Positions 26,492 to 35,717 are shown, counted from the stretch's first letter. The stretch: 64,000 nucleotides of DNA from Asaia sp003994335 (GCF_037151175.1 NZ_JBBCOR010000002.1:186001-250000), one strand, 5' to 3'. Numbers and translations are program-made. Notes: generated from the letters alone by a model not told the origin.

Positions 26492-26953
26492 TCAGGATTT
26501 GAGGAGAGAGGAGACGACCTGCTCCAGAAGGGCCTGCTCGGCCTCTCCGAACCTGGCGGGTTCGGGACTGTCGATATCCAGCACACCCAGCAAAACGTCG
26601 TCCTTGATCAGAGGCAGAACGATTTCCGACGCCGACGCCGCATCGCAGGCAATATGCCCGGGGAAGCTATGTACGTCATCGATCCGCTGGATACGCTTCT
26701 CGGCTGCAGCCGTACCACACACCCCACGCCCCAATGCAATGCGCGTGCAGGCCACACGCCCCTGAAACGGGCCGAGCACGAGTTCACCCTCTTTCATAAG
26801 GTAGAACCCGGCCCAGTTGATACGCGGTAGAGCCTCGAAAAGAACGGCAGCGATATTGGCCATATTGGCAATGAGATCGCTCTCTGCGGCCACGAGCCCC
26901 TCGACTGAGGAAAGAATATCGGCCTGGGTCAGTTTCAGGTCAGGGGCGCTCAT
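26492..26953 (-). CDS. msrC: Free methionine-(R)-sulfoxide reductase (GAF type)
   Basis: This is a 153-residue GAF-fold enzyme that reduces free methionine-R-sulfoxide in the cytoplasm. The three catalytic cysteines are in place at 69 (RVACTRI), 79 (RGVCGTA) and 103 (HIACDAA), with the same 10- and 24-residue spacing as E. coli fRMsr. INWAGFYL near residue 45 is also typical. It stands ahead of the sulfide module but on its own promoter, as ~70 bases separate it from the exporter gene. Its role is repair of oxidised methionine. Confidence 0.9.
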   Translation of the reverse strand: MSAPDLKLTQADILSSVEGLVAAESDLIANMANIAAVLFEALPRINWAGFYLMKEGELVLGPFQGRVACTRIALGRGVCGTAAAEKRIQRIDDVHSFPGHIACDAASASEIVLPLIKDDVLLGVLDIDSPEPARFGEAEQALLEQVVSSLLKS

Positions 26954-27023
26954 TGCACGGTCACTTTCTGGTCTTGAGATTTAAGGGCGGGCCTCCCAGA
27001 TCCGGCACCGTGACCGCAACCTG

Positions 27024-27839
27024 TCATACCGTCTTGAAGACGATATACCCCGCGACGACAAAGATAAGGGCTGCAAAGACCAGCTTCAATGTTGCGCCCG
27101 ATCCCTGCCCCATCGCGCGCGCCAGCCTCGTGCCGATCACGCATCCGGCTACGCCGCCAAGAATGAACCATAATGCCAGTGACCAGTCGACCAGACCCGA
27201 TAGGGCATAGCTTGCCGCTGTCGTGACCCCGAAGGCCGCGACGGCAACAAGAGACGTCCCGACCGCATTCAGCACCGGCATATGGGTAGCCGCCATCAGG
27301 GCCGGTACGATCAGAAATCCGCCCCCAATGCCAAAAAACCCGGACAACCCGCCGGTGCACAGGCCGAACAGCCCGACCTTCCAGACATTATCCCGGTTGC
27401 AGGCTGCCCCGGGTATGCCCTGATCATGACGTCCACGGATCATGGCGATGCCAACAAGAACCATCAGAGCCGCAAAGAGGAGCAAAAGGCGCTGACCATC
27501 CATCGCCTTGCCCAGATGCGCCCCCAGGGCCGCGCCAATCATTCCGGCGGGCGCAAAAAATCCGGCGCACCGCCATTTGACAGTGTGCTCTCGCGCATGG
27601 GTCACGAGCCCCGCCAGTGCATTGATGGCAACGGCGAAGGCACTCGTGCCGATGGCGACATGGGGGTTGCGTACCCCCACCAGATAGATGAGCAACGGGA
27701 CCGCGAGAATCGACCCGCCGCCGCCGATAAGCCCGAGAACGAGCCCGACCAGACTGCCTGAGGCCAGAGCGGGCACAATCGGGGCCGACAGGACGCCGCC
27801 TGACAGAATCAGGTCAGGCGTGAGAGAGGACGCGACCAT
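27024..27839 (-). CDS. TSUP-family sulfite/organosulfur exporter (TauE/SafE)
   Basis: This is a 271-residue inner-membrane protein with about eight hydrophobic segments and the two internal repeats of the family: LVLGLIGGGGSILAVPLLIY near residue 32 and GLSGFFGIGGGFLIVPAL near residue 175. TSUP proteins move sulfite, sulfoacetate or related anions. The gene lies 9 bases after the DUF442-SQR fusion gene, so it most likely exports sulfite made from sulfide and persulfide oxidation. That role is inferred from context. Confidence 0.88.
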   Translation of the reverse strand: MVASSLTPDLILSGGVLSAPIVPALASGSLVGLVLGLIGGGGSILAVPLLIYLVGVRNPHVAIGTSAFAVAINALAGLVTHAREHTVKWRCAGFFAPAGMIGAALGAHLGKAMDGQRLLLLFAALMVLVGIAMIRGRHDQGIPGAACNRDNVWKVGLFGLCTGGLSGFFGIGGGFLIVPALMAATHMPVLNAVGTSLVAVAAFGVTTAASYALSGLVDWSLALWFILGGVAGCVIGTRLARAMGQGSGATLKLVFAALIFVVAGYIVFKTV

Positions 27840-27848
27840 GAGAGAGGC

Positions 27849-29450
27849 TCAGCCCTCGCTCTTCTTTCCCGGGCGCACGAGAAACTCACGCCCCTTGAGC
27901 ATGAACTCCCAGTACAGGAGAGGCATGATCTTTTCCTTGAGGAACCACGCCAGACGGGTTGGTTTCTTGCCGTCCAGAATCCAGCTCGGCAGGGTCGGAA
28001 GCAGCTTTCCGCCATAGCCGAATTCGGCGAGCACGATCTTGCCACGCTCGACCGTCAGCGGGCAGCCGCCATAACCGTCATAAGCCGCCTCCAGCTTGCG
28101 CCCTGAAAGCTGCGCAATCAGATTTTCAACCACCACTGGGGCCTGCTTGCGCGCGGCCGCTGCCGTCTTGGCATTGCTCGTTCCGGCCACGTCGCCCACG
28201 GCGAAGACATTCGCAAATTGCGTATGCTGCATCGTATCGGGATGCACCGACACGAAGCCGTCCTGACCAGCAAGAGGTGATGTGCGAATGACATCCGGCG
28301 CCGTCTGAGGTGGCACGACGTGCAGCATGTCAAAAGCACGCTCGACTCGCTCCGTGCCTGTCTCGGTCACGCGCTCGAACGTTGCGATCTTCTTCTCGCC
28401 ATCCACAGCCACGAGGCGAGATTTGAGATGCAGATCGATACCATAGCCCTTGATGTAATCCATGAGCGCCGGCACGAAATCGGCAACGCCGAAAAGACTT
28501 GGCGTAGCCGTATCAAAACCCACCTGAACACGACCCAGCACACCGCGTCGACGCCAGGCATCGCAGGAGAGATACATCGCCTTCTGCGGTGCGCCCGCAC
28601 ATTTGATGGGCATGGGCGGCTGGGTAAACAGAGCGGTCCCCTCTTCCAGCTTATTCACCAGCTCCCAGGTATAGGGAGCCAGATCATAGCGGTAATTCGA
28701 GGTGACGCCGTTCTTGCCCAGCGTCTCGGTCAGGCCCGGAATGGCCGCCCAATCGAGCTTGAGGCCGGTTGCGACCACCAGTGCCTCGTAATGCACCACG
28801 CTGCCGTCGCCCAGCGCGACCTGATTCTGATCCGGCTGGAAGCCCGTCACTGCCTGACGGATCCAGTTGGCACGCGCAGGAATAAGCCCGACTTCCGAAC
28901 GCCTCGTCTGACCCGCCTGAAACACGCCGCCCCCCACAAGGGTCCAGCCAGGCTGATAATAATGCTCGGTCGAAGGCTCGATGACGGCCACCAGCAATTC
29001 CGGCCTGCGTCGCAACAGGCTGGCCGCGCAGGCCAGACCACCCGCGCCGCCGCCCACCACCACCACATCGTAGTGCTGGGATTTCGGAGCGGTCTCTTCC
29101 GGCTGGGTGGAGGCCAGTTCGAACAGATCCGACGCGCGACGGCCCGAGCGGCAATAAGCCAGAACCTTTCCCGTATGATCCGGCCCGATCATTTCCGACA
29201 GGGTGCGCCGCATGACCGACACGCTATGGGCATCGGGTGTCGCGCCCATACGCACGGGAATATAGGCAAAGGCGAGCCCGCATTTCTCGGCGGCCACACC
29301 CAGATCGGCCACGCCTGGCTGATCCTTTTCCTCGCCATCCGGACGAGTCGAGATGATACCGGTGAAGCCCTGCTCCTTGAGCGCGGGCAGATCTTCCGCC
29401 CGGATCTGGGGCGAGACGGCGAAATGGGCCGTCAGGAAGCGAAGGGACAT
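27849..29450 (-). CDS. DUF442 phosphatase-like / sulfide:quinone oxidoreductase fusion
   Basis: This is a 533-residue two-domain protein. Residues 1-~115 are a TIGR01244/DUF442 domain with the reactive Cys loop VLAYCRSGRR (Cys100). From ~127 onward it is a type II sulfide:quinone oxidoreductase: FAD motif VVVVGGGAGGLACAA, redox Cys284 in PIKCAGAPQKAMYL, second redox Cys463 in YGGCPLTVERG, and NVFAVGDVAG for the second flavin contact. The SQR half oxidises sulfide to a persulfide and passes electrons to quinone at the inner membrane. DUF442 domains are elsewhere fused to persulfide dioxygenases (Blh), so here the partner is different, and the dioxygenase is a separate neighbour. It is followed by the TSUP exporter. 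Confidence 0.88.
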   Translation of the reverse strand: MSLRFLTAHFAVSPQIRAEDLPALKEQGFTGIISTRPDGEEKDQPGVADLGVAAEKCGLAFAYIPVRMGATPDAHSVSVMRRTLSEMIGPDHTGKVLAYCRSGRRASDLFELASTQPEETAPKSQHYDVVVVGGGAGGLACAASLLRRRPELLVAVIEPSTEHYYQPGWTLVGGGVFQAGQTRRSEVGLIPARANWIRQAVTGFQPDQNQVALGDGSVVHYEALVVATGLKLDWAAIPGLTETLGKNGVTSNYRYDLAPYTWELVNKLEEGTALFTQPPMPIKCAGAPQKAMYLSCDAWRRRGVLGRVQVGFDTATPSLFGVADFVPALMDYIKGYGIDLHLKSRLVAVDGEKKIATFERVTETGTERVERAFDMLHVVPPQTAPDVIRTSPLAGQDGFVSVHPDTMQHTQFANVFAVGDVAGTSNAKTAAAARKQAPVVVENLIAQLSGRKLEAAYDGYGGCPLTVERGKIVLAEFGYGGKLLPTLPSWILDGKKPTRLAWFLKEKIMPLLYWEFMLKGREFLVRPGKKSEG

Positions 29451-29564
29451 GAGCGTACCTTTCTGTCGTCAGACTAGCATCGAACCGGCGCACGGCTCTC
29501 GACCGCTTGCGGGCTGGTTGCGCGCCGGAGGCCTGATGAGCCCACCGGTCGCGGTCCCTGGAGG

Positions 29565-30491
29565 TCAGAGCGTGTCGAGGGGTATCTTGATATAGCGTGT
29601 GCCGTTTTCTTCCGGTTCCGGCAGACGCCCGCCACGCATATTGATCTGGACTGATGGCATGATGAGGTTGGGCAGTGACAATGTCGCATCACGTTTCGTG
29701 CGCATGGTCACAAACTCATCCTCACTGACACCGTCATGCACATGGAGGTTGTGATCACGCTGAGCGCCGATTGTCGTCTCCCACGCATAGTGATCGCGCC
29801 CCGGCGCCTTGTAGTCATGACACAGAAAAAGCCGCGTCTCGCGTGGCAGGGAAAGAAGACGCCGTATGGACTGGTAGAGCTGTCGGGCATCCCCGCCCGG
29901 AAAATCAGCCCGCGCCGTCCCGAAATCGGGCATGAACAACGTATCGCCGATGAAAGCGGCATCCCCGATCACGAAAGCCATATCGGCCGGGGTGTGTCCC
30001 GGAACATGCAAGGCGATGGCCTGAATCGTGCCGATGTGAAAGACATCGCCATCCTTGAACAGATGATCGAACTGGGACCCGTCGCGCGCAAAGCGCGTCC
30101 CCGCATTGAAGATCTTGCCGAAGACCTCCTGCACATGGGTGATCTCGGCCCCTATGGCGAGCTTGCCGCCGAGATGTTCCTGCAACCATGGTGCCGCGGA
30201 AAGATGGTCCGCATGGGCGTGGGTTTCCAGCTGCCACACCACGGTAAGATTTTCGCTTTTTATGTAATCCAGGATGGCCTGCGCGCTGGTCGCGTTGGTC
30301 CGCCCCGAAGCGGGGTCGTAATCCAGCACGCTGTCGATGATCGCTGCCTCACGCGTGGCAGGATCATGAACCACATGCGATGCCGTAAACGTCGTCTCAT
30401 CGAAGAAACTGCGTATGACAGGCAGAGGCGCCCGACCCGCATATGTGGCGTCAATCAGGGCAGTGGCCTTCGCTACCGGAGAGTCGACCAT
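29565..30491 (-). CDS. Persulfide dioxygenase-like metallo-beta-lactamase fold protein
   Basis: This ETHE1/Blh-type non-heme iron enzyme oxidises glutathione persulfide to sulfite. The metal motif is THAHADHLSAA, a further His is in VPGHTPADMAF, and ligands follow in GDTLFMPDFGTARADFPGG and LFLCHDY. The ATG at 30491 with GGAG 8 bases upstream gives 308 residues; the frame is open back to 30539 but those residues are not family-like. It is divergent from the peroxiredoxin gene and lies 114 bases before the DUF442-SQR gene, probably as the first gene of that operon. Confidence 0.88.
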   Translation of the reverse strand: MVDSPVAKATALIDATYAGRAPLPVIRSFFDETTFTASHVVHDPATREAAIIDSVLDYDPASGRTNATSAQAILDYIKSENLTVVWQLETHAHADHLSAAPWLQEHLGGKLAIGAEITHVQEVFGKIFNAGTRFARDGSQFDHLFKDGDVFHIGTIQAIALHVPGHTPADMAFVIGDAAFIGDTLFMPDFGTARADFPGGDARQLYQSIRRLLSLPRETRLFLCHDYKAPGRDHYAWETTIGAQRDHNLHVHDGVSEDEFVTMRTKRDATLSLPNLIMPSVQINMRGGRLPEPEENGTRYIKIPLDTL

Positions 30492-30599
30492 GTTGCTCAC
30501 TCCATGACTTTCATATTTCTCGAATGTGTTATTTCTCATTCTGTGTAATTGTGATAGAGCCCCGCGTCAAGAATGACATGCTAGACGGGAAGATCGTTC
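30492..30599. promoter_or_regulatory. Divergent promoter region of the sulfide module
   Basis: An AT-rich 108-base region between the persulfide dioxygenase and peroxiredoxin genes. GAATG (30522-30526) and CATTC (30537-30541) form an inverted repeat with a 10-base spacer. BigR/SqrR-type ArsR repressors bind AT-rich dyads between such divergent genes, and the ArsR gene at 31235 is the natural candidate. The site assignment is inference. Confidence 0.4.
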
Positions 30600-31238
30600 A
30601 TGAATGATCCAGAAGGGATGCCTCCGCTCCGCCTCGGGATGATGGCACCGAATTTTCGTGCCAGAACCACACGTGGAGAACTGACGCTGAGCACGCTTCG
30701 CGGGCACTGGATCGTACTCTTCTCTCATCCAGCGGATTTCACCCCGGTATGCACCAGCGAATTCATCGCTTTCGCGAAGGCGCAATCCCGGTTCGATGCG
30801 CTGGATTGCAAACTGCTCGGCCTGTCCGTGGACAGCCTGCCTTCGCATTTCGGCTGGATCGAGGCGATCAGACGTGACCTTGGGGTCGAAATCGGCTTCC
30901 CGATCATCGAAGATCCCTCGATGGCCATCGCGCGCGCCTACGGCATGCTCGATGCGCATGCGCAGGACAGCAGCACCGTGCGTTCTACATTCATCATCGC
31001 CCCCGATGGCACGATCCAGTCGATCCTGACCTATCCCCTCAGCGTCGGTCGGTCCGTGGCAGAAATCCTGCGTACGGTGCAGGCGCTGCAACGTGCCATG
31101 CAAGGCGACGCCCTCACACCGGAAGGGTGGCAACCGGGGGGAAAGCTGTTCCACCCTCCCGCTCAGACGCTGGAGGGGCTATGCGCTTCCCCGGGGGGCG
31201 TCTGGTATCACGACCTCGAAGAAGACAGCGCCCCATGA
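30600..31238 (+). CDS. Peroxiredoxin, Prx6/1-Cys type
   Basis: This is a 212-residue thiol peroxidase that reduces peroxides, and possibly persulfides. The active-site pattern is HPADFTPVCTSEF with peroxidatic Cys51, and the Thr, Pro and Arg (STVRSTFIIAPDG) of the catalytic pocket are present. A long C-terminal extension (GVWYHDLE) is typical of the Prx6 branch. A second cysteine near 199 (EGLCASPGG) could serve as resolving residue. The gene is divergent from the persulfide dioxygenase and overlaps the ArsR start by ATGA, tying it to the sulfide regulon. Confidence 0.87.
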   Translation: MNDPEGMPPLRLGMMAPNFRARTTRGELTLSTLRGHWIVLFSHPADFTPVCTSEFIAFAKAQSRFDALDCKLLGLSVDSLPSHFGWIEAIRRDLGVEIGFPIIEDPSMAIARAYGMLDAHAQDSSTVRSTFIIAPDGTIQSILTYPLSVGRSVAEILRTVQALQRAMQGDALTPEGWQPGGKLFHPPAQTLEGLCASPGGVWYHDLEEDSAP

Positions 31239-31606
31239 GCCGCTCAGATCGTTCCCAGCAGGACACGCTGATCGAGAGATTGCGTCTCTATGGTCAGCCA
31301 CAACGCCTTGCCATCCTGTCCCTTCTGGCCCGCGATGCCTGCAGCGTGTCGGCCATCGAGCGCGAGACCGGTATCGGACAGCCCGCCTTGTCTCAGCAAC
31401 TCGGGGAATTGCGACGGGCAGGCATCATCGCCTCGACCCGCATAGCGCGTGAAGTCATCTATGATTTTGCATCCAGCGCGGAGCGTGCACGGGCCATCAT
31501 CATCCTCACCCTGCTCGATCCGGCCCTGCCGCAAAACGTCAATCCCGCAGCAATCCGTTTTCCCGCACGTGGCGGGGCACATTTTGCGGCGATCCTGCCT
31601 GACTGA
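31235..31606 (+). CDS. ArsR-family regulator of the sulfide module
   Basis: This is a 123-residue winged-helix repressor. The recognition helix is IGQPALSQQLGELRRAGI and the wing is STRIAREVIYDF. Sequence around the recognition helix is like BigR/SqrR, the persulfide-sensing ArsR group, but it has only one cysteine (Cys36), whereas BigR and SqrR use a pair to form a tetrasulfide bridge. It is translationally coupled to the peroxiredoxin and probably controls the divergent promoter at 30492-30599. Confidence 0.83.
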   Translation: MSRSDRSQQDTLIERLRLYGQPQRLAILSLLARDACSVSAIERETGIGQPALSQQLGELRRAGIIASTRIAREVIYDFASSAERARAIIILTLLDPALPQNVNPAAIRFPARGGAHFAAILPD

Positions 31607-31805
31607 GAGCAACGAAATCTTGCCCAGGCCGGATGCGCGCCAGCGCCTTTACTGCGTGAAGACGAATGCATCAGCCAGTGGGGCAGGAGCGGTTCTTCAT
31701 ATCGACATTGCATCAAGTTAATACAACGTTCCCGCCTGCCCCCTGCCCGTTGCGCTGCACCCATGCCATGGTCGCCCGTCTTCCCACCCCAGTGAAACGG
31801 ATTCC

Positions 31806-32603
31806 ATGACACGCGATCCTGCCATGCGCACCCGCTCCGCCTGGGCCATCGCGCTCGCCAGCCTTCTGGCCAGTTGCTCGACGGCGCCCACCGCACCGCT
31901 CAAGGCCTCTTCCCTCCCCGATGCGCGGCTTTCACTGGCCGCACCTCCCGCCTCAGCAGCCTCTCAGGCCAATGATGACCGGATCTTCGCCGTCACGCGC
32001 GCCCTCAAGGACACGCCGCGCTGGAAACTTGCGCAGAGCGATGCCGATTTGCGCCCAGAGCCTTTCCTGCGCGGCTTCTCCTGCGCGGCGGGCTTCCTGA
32101 TCGATCTGGACAAAGCCCCGCATCTCGAGCAGATCCTCACCCTGATGGCCAGGGCCGAAACGGGCCGCACGTCAGAAGAGAAGCACTACTGGAAGCGCCA
32201 GCGCCCCTTCATCGGCAATGACCTGCCGATCTGCGTCTCGCGCGAGGGCGATCTGCGCAAGAGCCCATCCTATCCGTCAGGACATACCATTGCCGGATAC
32301 TCCACCGCCCTCGTTCTATCGGCACTCCTGCCCGAGCGCAGCGCGGAGCTGCTGCAGCGCGGCCGCGTGATCGGAGAAAGTCGCATTATTTGTGGCGTTC
32401 ACTGGGCGTCTGACGTTGCGTCAGGGTATCAGGCGGCCGGTGCGTTCGCGGTTGCGACACTGGAGAACCCGGAAATACGCGCGCTGTTACCAAAGGCCCG
32501 GGAAGAATTGCTCGCCATGAAAGCGACAGGCGTTCATCCCGAGACAGAACGCTGCGCGCTGGAGGCCGATGCCGCAGCGCACTCGCCCTTCTCGGAAGAC
32601 TAG
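31806..32603 (+). CDS. Class A acid phosphatase-like lipoprotein (PAP2 superfamily)
   Basis: The N-terminus has a lipobox LLASC (Cys24, or Cys18 if the ATG at residue 7 is used), so it is a membrane-anchored periplasmic lipoprotein. All three phosphatase motifs are present in order: KHYWKRQRP (KX6RP), YPSGH (PSGH), and SRIICGVHWASD (SRX5HX3D). This matches bacterial non-specific acid phosphatases of the PhoN type. It would release phosphate from organic esters, possibly nucleotides, in the periplasm. A nucleotide substrate would fit the external nucleoside enzymes at 17802-20434, but this is speculative. Confidence 0.87.
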   Translation: MTRDPAMRTRSAWAIALASLLASCSTAPTAPLKASSLPDARLSLAAPPASAASQANDDRIFAVTRALKDTPRWKLAQSDADLRPEPFLRGFSCAAGFLIDLDKAPHLEQILTLMARAETGRTSEEKHYWKRQRPFIGNDLPICVSREGDLRKSPSYPSGHTIAGYSTALVLSALLPERSAELLQRGRVIGESRIICGVHWASDVASGYQAAGAFAVATLENPEIRALLPKAREELLAMKATGVHPETERCALEADAAAHSPFSED

Positions 32604-32976
32604 GCACCCTATTCAGGGCAACCGGACAGATCCGATTGCCCCAAGGCTCACCCGGCCCGTCCGGCGGAACAGCGCATCCGACTGACGGCGCACAGGATAG
32701 GGGGGAACGATACGATCGCGTCTTTCCCCTTTACTGATCCTGGCCATAGCGTTTCCAACTCCCGACCAGGCGCTGTCGTCAATCGAGGGCCGATAGCCTT
32801 CGCCCCCTGTTCGGGAGATCGCGGTCACTGCAACAGACACATACAGTGCCTTATACCGGAAGAGATGATCGGACGTGCCGCCAGCACGGCAACGAATACA
32901 GGGCGACGCAGCTCGACGAAAAAGGGCGTGCCTTGCGGCCCGCCCTTTTCAACGCGCATCGAGATTATTCAGACCT
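32604..32976. other. Intergenic region between convergent phosphatase and cys genes
   Basis: A minus-strand frame of 75 codons (32613-32840) has no family features and is probably chance. The only clear element is the terminator at 32920-32949. Confidence 0.5.
32920..32949 (-). terminator. Intrinsic terminator of the cys operon
   Basis: Arms AAAAGGGCG and CGCCCTTTT (9 bp) around a 12-base loop lie 27 bases after the cysNC stop. Read on the minus strand the stem ends in TTTTT, as expected for Rho-independent termination. Confidence 0.75.
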
Positions 32977-34857
32977 TCAGCGCGACAGGCGCCCCTGAAT
33001 GAACTCACGGAAAGCAGTGACTGTGCCATCCAGAGCCCCAGCAGTCTCCAGACGCAGCCCTGGCGTCAATGGCGCCTCATAAGGCGCGCTCACCCCGGTG
33101 AAATCCTTGATCCGGCCTGCGCGCGCTGCGGCGTAAAGCCCCTTCGGATCGCGGGTTTCACATACCGCAAGAGCCGTATCCACATGCACCTCGTGGAATC
33201 CCTCTCCTATGATCTGGGCTGCAAGGGCGCGATCCTCGATCAGGGGTGACACGAGTGCGACGATCACGGCCTGACCACTCTCAGCGAGAAGGCGCGCCAC
33301 GTGTGCGGTGCGGCGGATATTCTCTCGACGATCCTCGGGAGAGAAGCCGAGATCACTGCACAGACCGGCACGCAGCGTATCGCCATCGAGTACAGTCGTG
33401 CGCAGTCCCTCTGCGACAAGCTCGCTCTCCACCGCACGGGCGATAGTGCTCTTGCCCGAGCCGGGCAGGCCCGTGAGCCAGAAGACGCCTCCATCATGGC
33501 CATGCAGCGCGCGACGCTGGCCCGAGGTGACCTTGCTGGCCGTCGGATGAATGGCATGGGCGCCATCTGGCAGTTCTGCCGCGCCCAGAAGCGGCGCTCC
33601 GCCCACAATGCGCTGGAAACGATCGACCAGAACACCCCTGCCATCGCTGTAACCGGGCGAGAACGGGTCGAAGAGAATGGCGTGGGACGCCACGAGCGTG
33701 ATCTCGGCGAAGCCGTCGGGCGGCACCTCATCGCCGGGCGACAACGTCAGATCGTCAAGATTCACCACGGCGTCGATCGAGGCGACCGTGACGTCATGTT
33801 CGGCCGTTGCCAGACGCAGGGTAAAGCTCTCGCCAACGCGCAGCGGCTCGCCACGCAGCCAGAACAGACGCGTACGCAGGCGCGCAGTGCGAATAGGAGC
33901 CGCGCCCGTCTCTTGCGCCGGAAAGAGCAGATCACCACGATCAGGCACCAAATCGGGCTCAAGGCGCAGGGCGATCGACTCTCCGGCTCCCGCCACCGGA
34001 TTTTCCGGCGTATGCCAGCGGCAGATCTCTGCCACGGTCGCCTGCTGCCCCTGCGAGCCGATCATGATCCGGTCGCCTGCACGGATGACACCGCGCTCGA
34101 TACGTCCTGCGACATAGCGCACGTCATCGAAGCGATAGACATCCTGGACAGGCATGCGGAAATCGAGCGCAAGGCGCGACGCCGGAGCGGGCACGGAAGC
34201 CAGCGCCTCAACCAGCGTCGGGCCGGTATACCAGGGCGCGCGCTCAGAGCGCGTGGCGATATTATCGCCATCACGCGCAGAAGCCGGCACAAAAGCCTCA
34301 ACCGTGATTTCCAGACGGCCAAGCAGGTCGCGCACATCGGCTTCAGCCTGGCCAATCCTGGCCTGATCGAAATCGAGCAGATCGGATTTGTTGAGCAGCA
34401 CGATCACATGGCGAATGCCGATGAGACGCAGCAACATGGCATGGCGGCGCGTCTGCTCCTGCGCGCCTTCAAGCGCGTCCACCACCAGGACGGCGGCCTC
34501 GGCATCGGCAGCGCCCGTGATCATGTTGCGCAGAAACTGGCGGTGGCCCGGTGCGTCGACAATGACGAATTCACGCCCGCCCAGATGGAAGGGGATGCGC
34601 GTGGAATCGACCGTCACGCCCTGGTCGCGTTCAATCTGAAGCGAGTCGAGCAGGAAGCTCCACTCCACAGCCAGACCGCGCTTGCGGCTGCTCTCGACGA
34701 TCTGGGCCAGCTTGCCGTCCTGCAGACTATCCGTGTCATAGAGCAGACGACCGATCAGGGTCGATTTGCCATGGTCGACATGGCCCACAATCACGATGGG
34801 GGTAGCAGCCGCGCGCAGCGAGGCGGGAAGGTCGTTGGTTGTCATGTTGTCGCCCAT
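32977..34857 (-). CDS. cysNC: Bifunctional sulfate adenylyltransferase GTPase subunit / APS kinase (CysNC)
   Basis: This is a 626-residue fusion. The N-terminal half is the EF-Tu-like GTPase CysN, with the P-loop GHVDHGKSTLIGRLLYDT (~residue 21), DAPGHRQFLRNM (G3), and NKSDL (G4). It stimulates sulfate activation by CysD. The C-terminal ~200 residues are APS kinase CysC, with P-loop LTGLPGSGKSTIAR and DGDTLRAGLCSDLGFS, which makes PAPS. It follows cysD by 3 bases and ends the operon. The fusion is common in alphaproteobacteria. Confidence 0.94.
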   Translation of the reverse strand: MGDNMTTNDLPASLRAAATPIVIVGHVDHGKSTLIGRLLYDTDSLQDGKLAQIVESSRKRGLAVEWSFLLDSLQIERDQGVTVDSTRIPFHLGGREFVIVDAPGHRQFLRNMITGAADAEAAVLVVDALEGAQEQTRRHAMLLRLIGIRHVIVLLNKSDLLDFDQARIGQAEADVRDLLGRLEITVEAFVPASARDGDNIATRSERAPWYTGPTLVEALASVPAPASRLALDFRMPVQDVYRFDDVRYVAGRIERGVIRAGDRIMIGSQGQQATVAEICRWHTPENPVAGAGESIALRLEPDLVPDRGDLLFPAQETGAAPIRTARLRTRLFWLRGEPLRVGESFTLRLATAEHDVTVASIDAVVNLDDLTLSPGDEVPPDGFAEITLVASHAILFDPFSPGYSDGRGVLVDRFQRIVGGAPLLGAAELPDGAHAIHPTASKVTSGQRRALHGHDGGVFWLTGLPGSGKSTIARAVESELVAEGLRTTVLDGDTLRAGLCSDLGFSPEDRRENIRRTAHVARLLAESGQAVIVALVSPLIEDRALAAQIIGEGFHEVHVDTALAVCETRDPKGLYAAARAGRIKDFTGVSAPYEAPLTPGLRLETAGALDGTVTAFREFIQGRLSR

Positions 34858-34860
34858 AAC

Positions 34861-35706
34861 TCAGAGATAGCCCGCAACGCGCAGACGCTCGAAAGCGTCT
34901 TCGGATTCATGATCCATGGCGCGACCGGCGCGCTCGGAGGTCTTGCTGCTTTCGAGCTCGGCAATCACCTCGGCCAGAGTCGAGGCATTGCTGTCGATGG
35001 GGCTCGTGATGTCCTGATCACCCAATGAGCGATAGCGCTTGCCGTTCTTGGCGAAATACAGATCGACCAGGGGAATGTTCTCGCGCTCTATATAGCGCCA
35101 GATATCGATTTCACGCCATGAAAGCAGCGGATGCACACGGATATGCATGCCATCCTCATAAGGGGTGGCGTACTGGTCCCAGAATTCCGGCGGCTGGTTG
35201 CGCACATCCCAGCGATGCCCGGCACCACGCGGGCTGAACACACGCTCCTTGGCGCGCGTTGCCTGCTCGTCACGACGGATACCGGCGATAACGCCGCGAA
35301 GCTTGTGCTTCTCGATCAGGCTGGCCAGTCCGGCGGTCTTGCGCGCGGCAGAGCGCGCCGCAGGCGGGAGCGACGGATCGATCTCCTCGACCGGCGGGCA
35401 GTCGCCAAGCATCAGATCGAGATTCCACCTCTTGGTGTATTCCTCGCGGAACGCATACATTTCGGGGAATTTCTTGCCCGTATCGACATGCATGACCGGG
35501 AACGGCACACGCCCCATGAAGGCCTTGCGCGCCAGCCAGACCATGACATTGCTGTCCTTGCCCAGAGACCAGAGCAGAGAGAGCGGACGCAGCTTGCGAT
35601 AGGCCTCACGCAGAATGAAGATGCTCTGCGCCTCGAGCTGGTCGAGATCGTCCATGGCGCGCGGGGTGGCCAGGGTGGTAGCTGGGCTGGGGGGCACCAA
35701 ACTCAT
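34861..35706 (-). CDS. cysD: Sulfate adenylyltransferase subunit 2
   Basis: This is the catalytic ATP sulfurylase subunit of the PAPS reductase-like fold, 281 residues from the ATG at 35706. An upstream extension of the frame overlaps cysH and is rich in Arg, so it was rejected. Conserved segments are LLWSLGKDSNVMVWLARKAF (the PP-loop-like SxGKDS), HVDTGKKFPEMY, FSPRGAGHRWDVRNQPPEFW and DQDITSPI. It forms APS from sulfate and ATP together with CysN. It sits 11 bases after cysH. Confidence 0.94.
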   Translation of the reverse strand: MSLVPPSPATTLATPRAMDDLDQLEAQSIFILREAYRKLRPLSLLWSLGKDSNVMVWLARKAFMGRVPFPVMHVDTGKKFPEMYAFREEYTKRWNLDLMLGDCPPVEEIDPSLPPAARSAARKTAGLASLIEKHKLRGVIAGIRRDEQATRAKERVFSPRGAGHRWDVRNQPPEFWDQYATPYEDGMHIRVHPLLSWREIDIWRYIERENIPLVDLYFAKNGKRYRSLGDQDITSPIDSNASTLAEVIAELESSKTSERAGRAMDHESEDAFERLRVAGYL

Positions 35707-35717
35707 TTTATGCTCCG

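Noticed and set aside
28320..29477. Forward frame of 385 codons opposite the DUF442-SQR gene
   Set aside because: The opposite strand encodes clear SQR motifs; the forward peptide is His/Arg-rich and matches nothing.
32613..32840. 75-codon minus-strand frame between the phosphatase and cys genes
   Set aside because: No conserved features and no convincing start; probably chance.
33301..35028. Forward frame of 575 codons opposite cysNC and cysD
   Set aside because: Antisense to two certain genes; no domain visible.
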